Source of the DNA: Clostridium sp. CAG:389
GTDB lineage: Bacteria; Bacillota; Clostridia; TANB77; CAG-508
Direction: 5' to 3'
Assembly (NCBI GenBank): GCA_000438255.1
Contig: FR901898.1
Coordinates: 1 to 6,367, forward strand
DNA length: 6,367 nt
Shown here: one piece after another, positions 1 to 6,205 of the stretch
Position numbering within the stretch: the stretch's first letter is position 1
Layout: every line of letters starts with the position of its first letter
The notes under the pieces: generated by a model
Told to the model about the DNA's origin: nothing
Databases searched by the model: none
Seen by the model: only the letters and a program-made list of their open reading frames with translations
Translations under genes and position numbers: made by a program

Positions 1-188
1 TGTATATAGAAATTGGCAAAAAAGAAGGTAAGAAAGAAGGAGAAAAACAGGGAGAACTAAAAGAAAAAATAAAAATTGTGACAAAGATGATAAAAGAAAA
101 ATTCAGTGTAGACATGATTCAAAAAATTACAGGAGTAAATAAAGAAGAGATAGAAAAAATAGCCCAAAATAAAACAAAAAAATATTAA
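1..188 (+). CDS. C-terminal tail of a probable Rpn-family PD-(D/E)XK nuclease/putative transposase (5' partial)
   Basis: An open frame enters from the left edge (first whole codon at 3) and ends at TAA 186-188, giving 61 visible residues. The first part is a run of Lys, Glu and Gly in a 'GKKEGKKEGEKQGE' pattern. A helical segment follows, reading roughly IVTKMIKEKFSVDMIQKITG, then VNKEEIEKIA and a short basic end. A Lys/Glu/Gly linker followed by a 'degenerate helix, ITG(L/V), EEIEKL' end is the usual tail of Rpn proteins (recombination-promoting nuclease / putative transposase, PD-(D/E)XK fold), which are multicopy in clostridia. The catalytic domain lies outside the window, so the family call rests on the tail alone and activity cannot be judged. 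The gene converges on the Crp/Fnr gene and shares the terminator at 202-254. Other proteins with charged coiled-coil tails are possible. Confidence 0.6.
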   Translation, partial: YIEIGKKEGKKEGEKQGELKEKIKIVTKMIKEKFSVDMIQKITGVNKEEIEKIAQNKTKKY

Positions 189-201
189 TATAAAAGAGAT
201 A

Positions 202-254
202 AAAAAGTACAAATTAGTTGTATAATCTAACTTTACAATATATTTGTACTTTTT
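202..254. terminator. Bidirectional A+T-rich terminator between convergent genes
   Basis: A perfect 13-bp inverted repeat (AAAAAGTACAAAT at 202-214, ATTTGTACTTTTT at 242-254) encloses a 27-nt loop. The loop can fold further through AGTT 216-219 with AACT 229-232. The arm ends supply a T run on each strand (TTTTT at 250-254 on +, and the complement of 201-206 on -). It lies 13 nt after the stop of the left partial gene and 32 nt after the stop of the minus-strand Crp/Fnr gene, so it can serve both. The stem has few G:C pairs, which weakens it. Confidence 0.7.
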
Positions 255-286
255 ATTAAATAAGAATGTTCATTAAGAAAATAAAC

Positions 287-919
287 TTATTTATACAAAA
301 GAGTAATTTTATTACCAGACTTTTTAATAAAGCCCTCATCCTTTAAAGCCTTAATTTCACGCATCATAGCACTTCTATCGACACTCAAATAATCAGCTAA
401 ATCAGTCAAAGAAAAAGGAAGAGAAAAAGTCTTACTCAAACTTCTAGTAGACAAAATATTAAAATAGCCATGAAGCTTTTCACGAATAGAACGTTTTGTC
501 AAGATTTCAACTCTTGTATTCAAGTCCATAACTTTATTTAAAATTAAATTAGAAAAATTTTCAGTTAAAATTTGATGAAATTTACAATTATGAGAACATT
601 TTTGATAAATATTATCATAATTAAAAAACAAAACATCACAACTTTTTTTAGCTTCAACAGAAAGCTCATTATTAGTAGTAACAATATATAAAGCCTCACC
701 AAAAATATCATTTTTTGTAAAATGTTCAATAATAGTTTTATCACCATTTAAGTCATATCTAACAAGGTCAGCTTCACCATTCAAAATAATACAAATTTGA
801 TTTCTTTTTTGTATATATGTAGTTATTGTTTGATTTTTTTTGAAAGATTTTTTCTGAACGCTTTTGCAATTACAAGAAAAATCTTTTAAAAATGATTCTA
901 TATCTCTAATATATTCCAT
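287..919 (-). CDS. Crp/Fnr-family transcriptional regulator
   Basis: This is a 210-residue cytoplasmic DNA-binding regulator, a normal length for the family. Residues about 20-110 form the cyclic-nucleotide-binding-type beta-roll (IILNGEADLVRYDLNGDK at 44-61, then IFGEALYIV at 72-80). Residues about 120-145 are the dimer helix. Residues about 168-205 are a winged helix-turn-helix: SLTDLADYLSVDRSAMMREI matches the Crp pattern 'ELADYL.VDRSA..REL', followed by LKDEGFIKK. Six cysteines are present (16, 18, 43, 94, 108, 112), including a CNC and a CSHNC pair; the effector is unknown. The ATG at 919 is chosen because GAGGTG (931-926) sits 6 nt upstream. Earlier in-frame ATGs at 961 and 1006 lie at or before the predicted transcript start. 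The gene is divergent from nrdD, so it is a candidate regulator of anaerobic nucleotide reduction (inference). Confidence 0.9.
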   Translation of the reverse strand: MEYIRDIESFLKDFSCNCKSVQKKSFKKNQTITTYIQKRNQICIILNGEADLVRYDLNGDKTIIEHFTKNDIFGEALYIVTTNNELSVEAKKSCDVLFFNYDNIYQKCSHNCKFHQILTENFSNLILNKVMDLNTRVEILTKRSIREKLHGYFNILSTRSLSKTFSLPFSLTDLADYLSVDRSAMMREIKALKDEGFIKKSGNKITLLYK

Positions 920-939
920 TGTACTCACCTCATACAATG
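917..939 (-). promoter_or_regulatory. Start-codon hairpin and ribosome binding site of the Crp/Fnr gene
   Basis: Read on the minus strand, the leader has CATTGTA (939-933) and TACAATG (923-917), a perfect 7-bp inverted repeat around a 9-nt loop TGAGGTGAG. The Shine-Dalgarno GAGGTG is in the loop and the ATG is the last three bases of the 3' arm. The mRNA could therefore fold with the start codon paired and the Shine-Dalgarno exposed. The repeat is seen directly; a control function is inferred. Confidence 0.55.
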
Positions 940-962
940 CATGAAAGTAAAAAAATCTCATG

Positions 963-1004
963 CTATTGTCTAATATTATACAATAGAATAGTTGCAATTG
1001 CAAC
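963..1004 (-). promoter_or_regulatory. Promoter of the Crp/Fnr gene with overlapping inverted repeats
   Basis: On the minus strand a -35-like TTGCAA (1003-998), a 17-bp spacer and a perfect TATAAT -10 (980-975) predict a transcript start near 968 and a leader of about 50 nt. Two symmetric elements overlap it. GTTGCAATTGCAAC at 991-1004 is a perfect 14-bp palindrome over the -35 and the upstream spacer. CTATTGT (963-969) and ACAATAG (980-986) are 7-bp arms enclosing most of the -10. Both are plausible repressor sites, perhaps for the encoded protein itself; the binding protein is not known. Confidence 0.7.
991..1004. repeat. 14-bp perfect palindrome, candidate operator
   Basis: GTTGCAATTGCAAC equals its own reverse complement, and the next base pair out breaks the symmetry. 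It contains the sigma-70-type -35 hexamer of the Crp/Fnr gene. Its right half with flank, TGCAACA (999-1005), recurs exactly at 1088-1094 in the nrdD promoter region. This placement suits an operator for the family's homodimeric regulators, but the half-site is not the textbook Crp (TGTGA) or FNR (TTGAT) sequence. Confidence 0.5.
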
Positions 1005-1078
1005 AAAATTATTGTAATAAAAATGTAATATTTTTAAATCCCTAGAAAAAAGCCAAATATAAAAAGTATTTAAAAAAT

Positions 1079-1120
1079 TGTGATATATGCAACAGAAAAT
1101 AAAGAACATTGATATATAAT
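1079..1120 (+). promoter_or_regulatory. nrdDG promoter with candidate Crp/Fnr-type activator site
   Basis: A perfect TATAAT (1115-1120) predicts a start near 1127. The overlapping TGATATATA (1110-1118) could act as an extended -10 instead. No recognisable -35 hexamer lies 16-18 bp upstream of TATAAT. The region instead holds TGTGA-TATATG-CAACA at 1079-1094, which fits the TGTGA-N6-TCACA Crp layout with a perfect left half and 3 of 5 in the right half. Its centre is about 40.5 bp before the predicted start, the normal position of a class II Crp/FNR activator site that replaces the -35. The leader to the nrdD ATG would be about 66 nt. Confidence 0.5.
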
Positions 1121-1174
1121 AAAAATGTAAAAAATGTCGAAAATTTAAAAAATTTTAAATAGTGATAATGAATT

Positions 1175-1180
1175 GAAGGG
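1175..1180 (+). promoter_or_regulatory. Ribosome binding site of nrdD
   Basis: GAAGGG lies 12 nt before the ATG at 1193. The spacing is slightly longer than usual, but it is the only purine-rich Shine-Dalgarno-like match close to the start. The ATG begins the ATP-cone sequence MKIIKRDGRIV, which is where proteins of this family normally begin. Confidence 0.6.
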
Positions 1181-1192
1181 ACTGAATTTAAA

Positions 1193-3319
1193 ATGAAGAT
1201 AATCAAAAGAGATGGAAGAATAGTAGACTATGATAGACAAAAAATAGCAGTAGCAATAGAAAAAGCAAATAGAGATGTAACAGGAAAAGAAAAGGCAACA
1301 AAAGAAGAAATAAAAGATATAATTGAATATATAGAAGGACTAGGAAAAAAGAGAGTATTGGTTGAAGATATTCAAGACATAATAGAAGAAAAACTAATGG
1401 ATATGGGAAAACATAAACTAGCAAAAGAATATATAGTATATCGTTATAATAGAGCATTAGTAAGAAAATCAAATACAACAGATGAATCAATTTTAGGATT
1501 AATAAGAAATGAAAACAAAGAGCTAGCAGAAGAAAACTCAAACAAAAACACAATGCTTGCATCAACCCAAAGAGATTACATAGCAGGAGAAGTATCAAGA
1601 GATTTAACAAACAGACTATTATTACCAGAAAAAATAGTAAAAGCACACCAAGACGGAATATTACACTTCCATGATGCAGATTATTTTGTTCAACCAATAT
1701 TTAATTGTTGCTTAGTAAACATAGGAGATATGTTAGACAAAGGAACAGTAATGAATGGAAAATTAATAGAAAGTCCAAAAAGCTTTCAAGTTGCATGTAT
1801 AGTAATGACACAGATAATTGCAGCAGTAGCAAGTAATCAATATGGTGGACTATCTGTTGATATGAAACATTTAGGAAAATATTTAAGAAAAAGCTATAAT
1901 AAATATAAAAAACAAATAGAAGAAAAATACAAAGGAAAATTGTCAGGAAGTACAATAGAAGAATTAGTTGAAACAAGAGTAGTACATGAATTAGAATCAG
2001 GAGTTCAAACAATTCAATATCAAATAAATACATTAATGACAACAAATGGACAAACACCTTTTGTAACACTATTTTTACATTTAGAAGAAAATGACCCATA
2101 TATAAAAGAAAATGCAATGATAATTGAAGAAATTCTAAAACAAAGAATTCAAGGAATAAAAAATGAAGCAGGAGTATATGTAACACCAGCATTTCCAAAA
2201 CTAGTATATGTTTTAGATGAGCACAATTGCCTAAAAGGTGGAAAATATGATTATTTAACAAGATTAGCAGTAAAATGTTCAGCAAAAAGAATGTATCCAG
2301 ATTATATATCAGCAAAGAAAATGCGTGAAAACTATGAAGGAAATGTATTCAGCCCAATGGGATGTAGAAGCTTTTTATCACCTTGGAAAGATGAAAAAGG
2401 AAATTACAAATTTGAAGGTAGATTCAATCAAGGAGTAGTAAGCATCAATTTACCACAAGTAGCAATAATATCAGAAGGAAACGAAGAAAAATTCTGGAAA
2501 CTATTAGACGAAAGACTAGAACTATGTAAAGAAGCACTAATGTGCAGACACTATGCATTATTAGGAACAATATCAGATGTAAGTCCAATACATTGGCAAT
2601 ATGGGGCAATAGCAAGACTACAAAAAGGAGAAAAAATAGACAAACTATTATATGGTGGATATTCAACAATGTCATTAGGATATATAGGAATATATGAAAT
2701 GACAAAATTAATGAAAGGGGTATCACACACAACTCCAGAAGGACGTGAATTTGCATTAAAAGTAATGAAACATTTACGAGAAACAACAGACAAATGGAAA
2801 AAAGAAACAAATATAGGATTTGCACTATATGGAACACCAGCAGAAAGCTTATGTTATAAATTTGCTAGAATCGATAAAGAAAAATTCGGAACAATAGAAG
2901 ACGTAACAGATAAAGGATATTATACAAATTCATACCATGTAGATGTAAGAGAAAAAATAGACGCATTTGAAAAACTAACATTTGAGAGTGAATTCCAAAA
3001 AATTTCATCAGGCGGAGCAATATCATATGTAGAAATACCAAATATGCAACACAATTTAATAGCACTAGAAACAGCAGTGAAATATATATATGACAATATT
3101 CAATATGCAGAATTTAATACAAAATCAGATTACTGTCAAGTTTGTGGATTTGATGGAGAAATTATTATAAATGATAATAATGAGTGGGAGTGTCCAAATT
3201 GTGGTAACAAAGACCATAACAAAATGAATGTTGTAAGGCGTACATGTGGATATTTAGGCGAAAATTTCTGGAATGCAGGTAAAACAAAAGAAATAAAGCA
3301 AAGAGTTTTACATATGTAA
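1193..3319 (+). CDS. nrdD: Anaerobic (class III) ribonucleoside-triphosphate reductase, catalytic subunit
   Basis: This 708-residue cytoplasmic enzyme reduces ribonucleoside triphosphates to deoxyribonucleotides under anaerobic conditions, using a glycyl radical installed by NrdG. Residues about 3-92 are the ATP-cone that senses dATP/ATP (IKRDGRIVDYDRQKI, later AKEYIVYRYNR). The catalytic barrel follows. It includes the substrate-site cysteine region FNCCL (C172/C173) and MGCRSFLSPW, where C391 is the expected thiyl-radical cysteine. The C-terminus has a zinc site of two CxxC pairs (C648/C651 and C667/C670). The glycyl-radical motif RTCGYLG follows with the radical on G686, then a typical end NAGKTKEIKQRVLHM. 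Length and all key residues agree with the family, so it looks intact and active. It is transcribed with nrdG, whose start is 47 nt downstream, and divergently from the Crp/Fnr gene. Confidence 0.98.
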   Translation: MKIIKRDGRIVDYDRQKIAVAIEKANRDVTGKEKATKEEIKDIIEYIEGLGKKRVLVEDIQDIIEEKLMDMGKHKLAKEYIVYRYNRALVRKSNTTDESILGLIRNENKELAEENSNKNTMLASTQRDYIAGEVSRDLTNRLLLPEKIVKAHQDGILHFHDADYFVQPIFNCCLVNIGDMLDKGTVMNGKLIESPKSFQVACIVMTQIIAAVASNQYGGLSVDMKHLGKYLRKSYNKYKKQIEEKYKGKLSGSTIEELVETRVVHELESGVQTIQYQINTLMTTNGQTPFVTLFLHLEENDPYIKENAMIIEEILKQRIQGIKNEAGVYVTPAFPKLVYVLDEHNCLKGGKYDYLTRLAVKCSAKRMYPDYISAKKMRENYEGNVFSPMGCRSFLSPWKDEKGNYKFEGRFNQGVVSINLPQVAIISEGNEEKFWKLLDERLELCKEALMCRHYALLGTISDVSPIHWQYGAIARLQKGEKIDKLLYGGYSTMSLGYIGIYEMTKLMKGVSHTTPEGREFALKVMKHLRETTDKWKKETNIGFALYGTPAESLCYKFARIDKEKFGTIEDVTDKGYYTNSYHVDVREKIDAFEKLTFESEFQKISSGGAISYVEIPNMQHNLIALETAVKYIYDNIQYAEFNTKSDYCQVCGFDGEIIINDNNEWECPNCGNKDHNKMNVVRRTCGYLGENFWNAGKTKEIKQRVLHM

Positions 3320-3327
3320 AGCTCTTT
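3300..3327 (+). promoter_or_regulatory. Hairpin spanning the nrdD stop codon
   Basis: AAAGAGTTTTACAT (3300-3313) is followed directly by ATGTAAAGCTCTTT (3314-3327). The arms are complementary throughout, with a single G:U pair, and 6 or so central bases must form the loop. The nrdD TAA (3317-3319) lies in the 3' arm. Only three T residues follow the stem, so it does not look like a factor-independent terminator. It may protect or punctuate the nrdD-nrdG transcript. Confidence 0.55.
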
Positions 3328-3360
3328 CACTCAATCACAACTTTTAGTTTGAAAAAGAGG
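3322..3360 (+). promoter_or_regulatory. nrdG ribosome binding site and its alternative pairing partner
   Basis: The nrdG Shine-Dalgarno AAAGAGG (3354-3360) lies 6 nt before the ATG at 3367. Its AAAGAG (3354-3359) is complementary to CTCTTT (3322-3327). Two further pairs (C3328-G3351, A3329-T3350) are possible across a 2-nt bulge. CTCTTT is the same segment that closes the stop-codon hairpin by pairing with AAAGAG at 3300-3305. The two structures exclude each other, and the second would hide the nrdG start signal. This arrangement would suit translational coupling (inference). Confidence 0.45.
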
Positions 3361-3366
3361 AAAATT

Positions 3367-3885
3367 ATGAATTATGCAGATATAAAGAAAATAGATGTTG
3401 CAAATGGTGAAGGTGTTAGAGTTTCACTATTTGTAAGTGGATGTAATCATCATTGCAAAGGATGTTTTAATCAGTGTGCATGGGATTTTAATTATGGAAA
3501 TAAATTTACAGAAAAAGAAGAACAGAAAATAATTGAATATATGGACCATGACTATATAGAAGGTCTTTCACTCCTTGGCGGAGAACCTCTTGAACCTAAA
3601 AATCAAGAAGGATTATTACCATTAGTTAAGGATATAAAAGAAAAGTTCCCAGATAAAAATATCTGGTGTTATACTGGTTTTGATTTTGAAAAGGATATTA
3701 TAGGAAAGATGGCTCCCAAAAGTGAAATAACAAGAGAATTATTAAAATATATTGATGTTATTGTTGATGGTAAGTTTGAAGAAGAAAAAAAAGACTTAAA
3801 ACTTAGATTTAGAGGATCTTCAAATCAAAAAATTTTAGATGTCAAAGAGAGTTTGAAAAATGGAAAGATAGTAGAAAAAGTGTAA
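3367..3885 (+). CDS. nrdG: Anaerobic ribonucleotide reductase activating enzyme (radical SAM)
   Basis: This 172-residue activase cleaves S-adenosylmethionine at a 4Fe-4S cluster and abstracts a hydrogen from the NrdD glycine to make the catalytic radical. The start MNYADIKKIDVANGEGVRVS matches the standard N-terminus 'MNY..I...D..NG.G.R'. The radical-SAM triad is C26, C30 and C33 in GCNHHCKGCFN, the CxxxCxxC spacing. The SAM-contact motif GGEPL is at 71-75. The region IDVIVDGKFEEE (129-140) and the RGSSNQKILDV segment (149-159) are characteristic NrdG C-terminal features. An upstream in-frame TTG at 3349 would add six residues, but the Shine-Dalgarno AGAGG 6 nt before the ATG at 3367 and the family N-terminus favour the ATG. 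It is the second gene of the operon. Its codons are less A-ended than those of nrdD (6 of 10 Val codons are GTT). Confidence 0.97.
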   Translation: MNYADIKKIDVANGEGVRVSLFVSGCNHHCKGCFNQCAWDFNYGNKFTEKEEQKIIEYMDHDYIEGLSLLGGEPLEPKNQEGLLPLVKDIKEKFPDKNIWCYTGFDFEKDIIGKMAPKSEITRELLKYIDVIVDGKFEEEKKDLKLRFRGSSNQKILDVKESLKNGKIVEKV

Positions 3886-3917
3886 AAATTAAAATATGTA
3901 TAAAAGTATAGAAAATA

Positions 3918-3965
3918 AAAAAGCTATTAATTTGAATTCAGTATAATTCAAACTAATAGCTTTTT
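3918..3965. terminator. Strong bidirectional terminator between nrdG and murT-gatD
   Basis: AAAAAGCTATTA (3918-3929) pairs with TAATAGCTTTTT (3954-3965). After one mismatch (A3930/C3953), TTTGAATT (3931-3938) pairs with AATTCAAA (3945-3952), leaving a 6-nt loop CAGTAT. The result is about 20 bp with T-rich ends on both strands (TTTTTATTTTTC on +, TTTTTTATTTTC on -). It lies 32 nt after the nrdG stop and 53 nt after the stop of the convergent minus-strand gene. A smaller A+T hairpin (ATATATC 3983-3989 with GATATAT 3997-4003) lies between it and the murT-gatD stop. Confidence 0.88.
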
Positions 3966-4018
3966 ATTTTTCATTATAATAGATATATCCTAAAAAGATA
4001 TATTACCAAAAGAAAATT

Positions 4019-6196
4019 TTATTTTTCTAAGAATCTCTTTAATAATTGTTCTCTACACAAATTTTCAAATTCATCATTTAAAGGCTCTAAAATAACATTT
4101 TCATTATATCTTCTATCTAAACAATATTTAATAATATAATCACAAAGCTCTGGATTTTTAGAAAGCAAAGGACCATGCAAATAAGTTGCAATAACATTAT
4201 TTTGGAAGAATCCTTCTTCTGAGTCTCCAAACTTATTACCATTTCCAAACAAAACATTTCCAAAAGAAGCAGAAATATCAAAAGTTTGACCACCATGATT
4301 TTCAAATCCGATAACTTTGGTTTTTATAATATCATTAGAACTACTTAAATTAGCATCTATGACAATATTTCCAATACATCTTTTTTTTCTATCAGGATTA
4401 GCAACAGTATAATAATCAAAAACTTCAAGACCTGGTATAATGTTACCTTCAACTCCTTTATAATATTTACCAAATAACTGATAAGCTCCACAAATAAGTA
4501 AGAAAAACACACCATTATTAACAGCTTCTTTTATATTATCTTTATATTTTATTAAATCATTTGCTAAAATACTTTGCTCATTATCAGCACCACCACCAGC
4601 AAAAACTATGTCATAATCATTAAAATTTGGTGCAGCATCACCAATAGAATATCTATCTATAATTGCTTTATATCCACGTGATTCAATTCTATATTTTAAA
4701 ACTTGTATATTTCCATAATCACCATAAAGTTCTAACATATCAGGATATAGATACAATATTTTAAGACAATCTGAATTATCCGAATTTGTTTTATCATTTT
4801 TTTGTTGAGACATTTCTGAAACATTTAAATCAGAAGAAATATTATCAGTACAAACATTTTCCAAATTATTTTGGCAGATTTCATCAAATTTTTTCAATTC
4901 ATGTCTAGTAGGTTGTAAAGAAGTATAATTAGCAATAACATATTTTTTTACATTAGTTTTGTACAAAGCTTTTATAGCCTCTTCTAAATTCAAATATGGT
5001 TCGATTTTTTCAACAGGAAATCCACTAGTTTTAATTCTAATAGCAATGTCATAAGCACGAGTTCCAGAAGTAACTATTCTGGAAACATTATTTAAATTAT
5101 TAAAATTTATATCCCATATCCAAGAAACATCAAACCCATCAGCAATATTATCATTTAAAACAAAAAGTAAATCTTTTTCTGAATCATCTTCATTTAGAAT
5201 ACGTAAACTGACATTACTTCCAGTTGGATTTTTGGCCAAATTTATTATAGTTGGAACACCATTTATTTTGATTTCCTCTAAACGTCCGTTGTTTAAAGCA
5301 AATGTTGAAAATGATTTTTTTACCACATCATTTGAAATATTATATAAACTGCAAACTGAATATACAGCAGTATAATTGTATATTAAGTAGATACTGTTTC
5401 CATTGATTTTGTAAGTGTTTCCATCAATATCAAAACATCTATTTTTTAAATCAACATTTGTTGCTAATTTGTAAATTTCATTATCTCCAAAATTGCAATT
5501 TGGACATTTGAATTTTCCAACATGTGAATATTGATAATATTCATATTCTAGTCTTGTTTTGCAGAATGGACAGAATTTACCTTCTCCTGCTTCTTTTATT
5601 TCTTCTGTTGCAAATTGATATTTATCAACACTAAAATAATACACATTTTGATTAGAAGGATTAGCTTGTCCAAGTCTCGCAACATTAGGGTCATCATTAT
5701 TTAAAACTAGATTTCCATTATATGTTTTTAAAAATTTATTTATTCTTAAAATTAATGATTCAACTTCACCGTTTCTATCTAATTGGTCACGGAAGAAATT
5801 TAGTATTACTAATGTGTCTAATCTAAAATCTTTGAACACAACAGGAATATAGCTTTCATCAACTTCAAATACTAAGTAGTCTGCTTTTATTTTTCCTGTC
5901 AACGTACAATTTTTTAGGATTGTTGAGAGTATTCCAGTTTCCATGTTATTGCCTTCAACATTGCTTACAACTTTGTATCCAGCTGTTTTTAAAGTGTAAC
6001 CTATGCAGTTATTTGTCATTGTTTTTCCATTTGTTGCTGATACTGCTATTACTGGACATTTGACTTTAAAATATTTAAATATTTCTGGGTTCCAGTCAAA
6101 GGCTATTTTTCCTAAGAAATTTCCTCCGTTTTTATGGCATATTTTTAGTATTAAATTTAGGATTTTCATTACTAAAATTATGAAAAAGTTTTTCAT
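4019..6196 (-). CDS. MurT-GatD fusion: lipid II isoglutaminyl synthase (glutamine-hydrolysing)
   Basis: One uninterrupted 725-residue protein joins the two subunits that amidate the alpha-carboxyl of D-Glu in lipid II to D-isoglutamine. MurT part: a hydrophobic N-terminus with GGNFLGKIAF, the ATP P-loop ATNGKT (K58), VDESYIP, and FFRDQLDRNGE. A Cys4 zinc ribbon follows at C209/C212 and C231/C234, then the DUF1727-type region with GRLEEI, NLAKNPTGSN and DVSWIWD. GatD part from about 478: LYLYPDMLELYGDYGNI, the class I glutaminase nucleophile in LLICGAYQLFG (C569), GFENHGGQT, and the catalytic His in TYLHGPLL (H674). A polar Ser/Asn/Asp linker (about 440-477) joins them. Fused length is near the sum of separate subunits (about 440 plus 240) plus the linker. 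The ATG at 6196 is chosen for GGAAGGA (6212-6206) 9 nt upstream; the ATG at 6205 has no spacing and the TTG at 6214 overlaps the site. Confidence 0.93.
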   Translation of the reverse strand: MKNFFIILVMKILNLILKICHKNGGNFLGKIAFDWNPEIFKYFKVKCPVIAVSATNGKTMTNNCIGYTLKTAGYKVVSNVEGNNMETGILSTILKNCTLTGKIKADYLVFEVDESYIPVVFKDFRLDTLVILNFFRDQLDRNGEVESLILRINKFLKTYNGNLVLNNDDPNVARLGQANPSNQNVYYFSVDKYQFATEEIKEAGEGKFCPFCKTRLEYEYYQYSHVGKFKCPNCNFGDNEIYKLATNVDLKNRCFDIDGNTYKINGNSIYLIYNYTAVYSVCSLYNISNDVVKKSFSTFALNNGRLEEIKINGVPTIINLAKNPTGSNVSLRILNEDDSEKDLLFVLNDNIADGFDVSWIWDINFNNLNNVSRIVTSGTRAYDIAIRIKTSGFPVEKIEPYLNLEEAIKALYKTNVKKYVIANYTSLQPTRHELKKFDEICQNNLENVCTDNISSDLNVSEMSQQKNDKTNSDNSDCLKILYLYPDMLELYGDYGNIQVLKYRIESRGYKAIIDRYSIGDAAPNFNDYDIVFAGGGADNEQSILANDLIKYKDNIKEAVNNGVFFLLICGAYQLFGKYYKGVEGNIIPGLEVFDYYTVANPDRKKRCIGNIVIDANLSSSNDIIKTKVIGFENHGGQTFDISASFGNVLFGNGNKFGDSEEGFFQNNVIATYLHGPLLSKNPELCDYIIKYCLDRRYNENVILEPLNDEFENLCREQLLKRFLEK

Positions 6197-6205
6197 TTTT
6201 ATCAT

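Noticed and set aside
920..1006. Longer N-terminus for the Crp/Fnr protein from the ATG at 1006 or 961
   Set aside because: The predicted transcript starts near 968, so 1006 would be untranscribed and 961 would be almost leaderless. The ATG at 919 has a good Shine-Dalgarno and gives the normal family length.
1019..1035. AAAAAT/ATTTTT hairpin upstream of nrdD
   Set aside because: The stem is A:T only and short, expected by chance in DNA of this composition.
1048..1094. NrdR boxes upstream of nrdD
   Set aside because: No ACAC-N8-GTGT type pair is present. The only dyad-like element has the opposite TGTG...CAACA orientation, and the usual tandem of two boxes is missing.
1203..2837. Long minus-strand frames inside nrdD, rich in Leu and Phe
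   Set aside because: They are the antisense of an A-rich coding strand. They have no ribosome binding site or recognisable domain, and nrdD is clearly the real gene.
3300..3327. Intrinsic terminator after nrdD
   Set aside because: The stem is followed by only three T residues and then mixed sequence, and nrdG follows in the same direction with no promoter of its own that I can see.
3349..3366. TTG start adding six residues to NrdG
   Set aside because: The Shine-Dalgarno AAAGAGG lies inside this extension and is spaced for the ATG at 3367. The protein from that ATG begins exactly like known NrdG.
4740..4880. Assembly error or frameshift joining two separate genes murT and gatD
   Set aside because: The linker is in frame through about 40 polar codons, with no remnant stop and no internal ATG with a clear Shine-Dalgarno just before the GatD part. 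I treat it as a real fusion, though only resequencing could exclude an error.
6110..6196. Signal peptide or membrane anchor at the N-terminus of the MurT part
   Set aside because: A short hydrophobic, amphipathic start before GG.FLGK is usual for MurT and there is no cleavage site. It is more likely part of the fold or a peripheral membrane contact.
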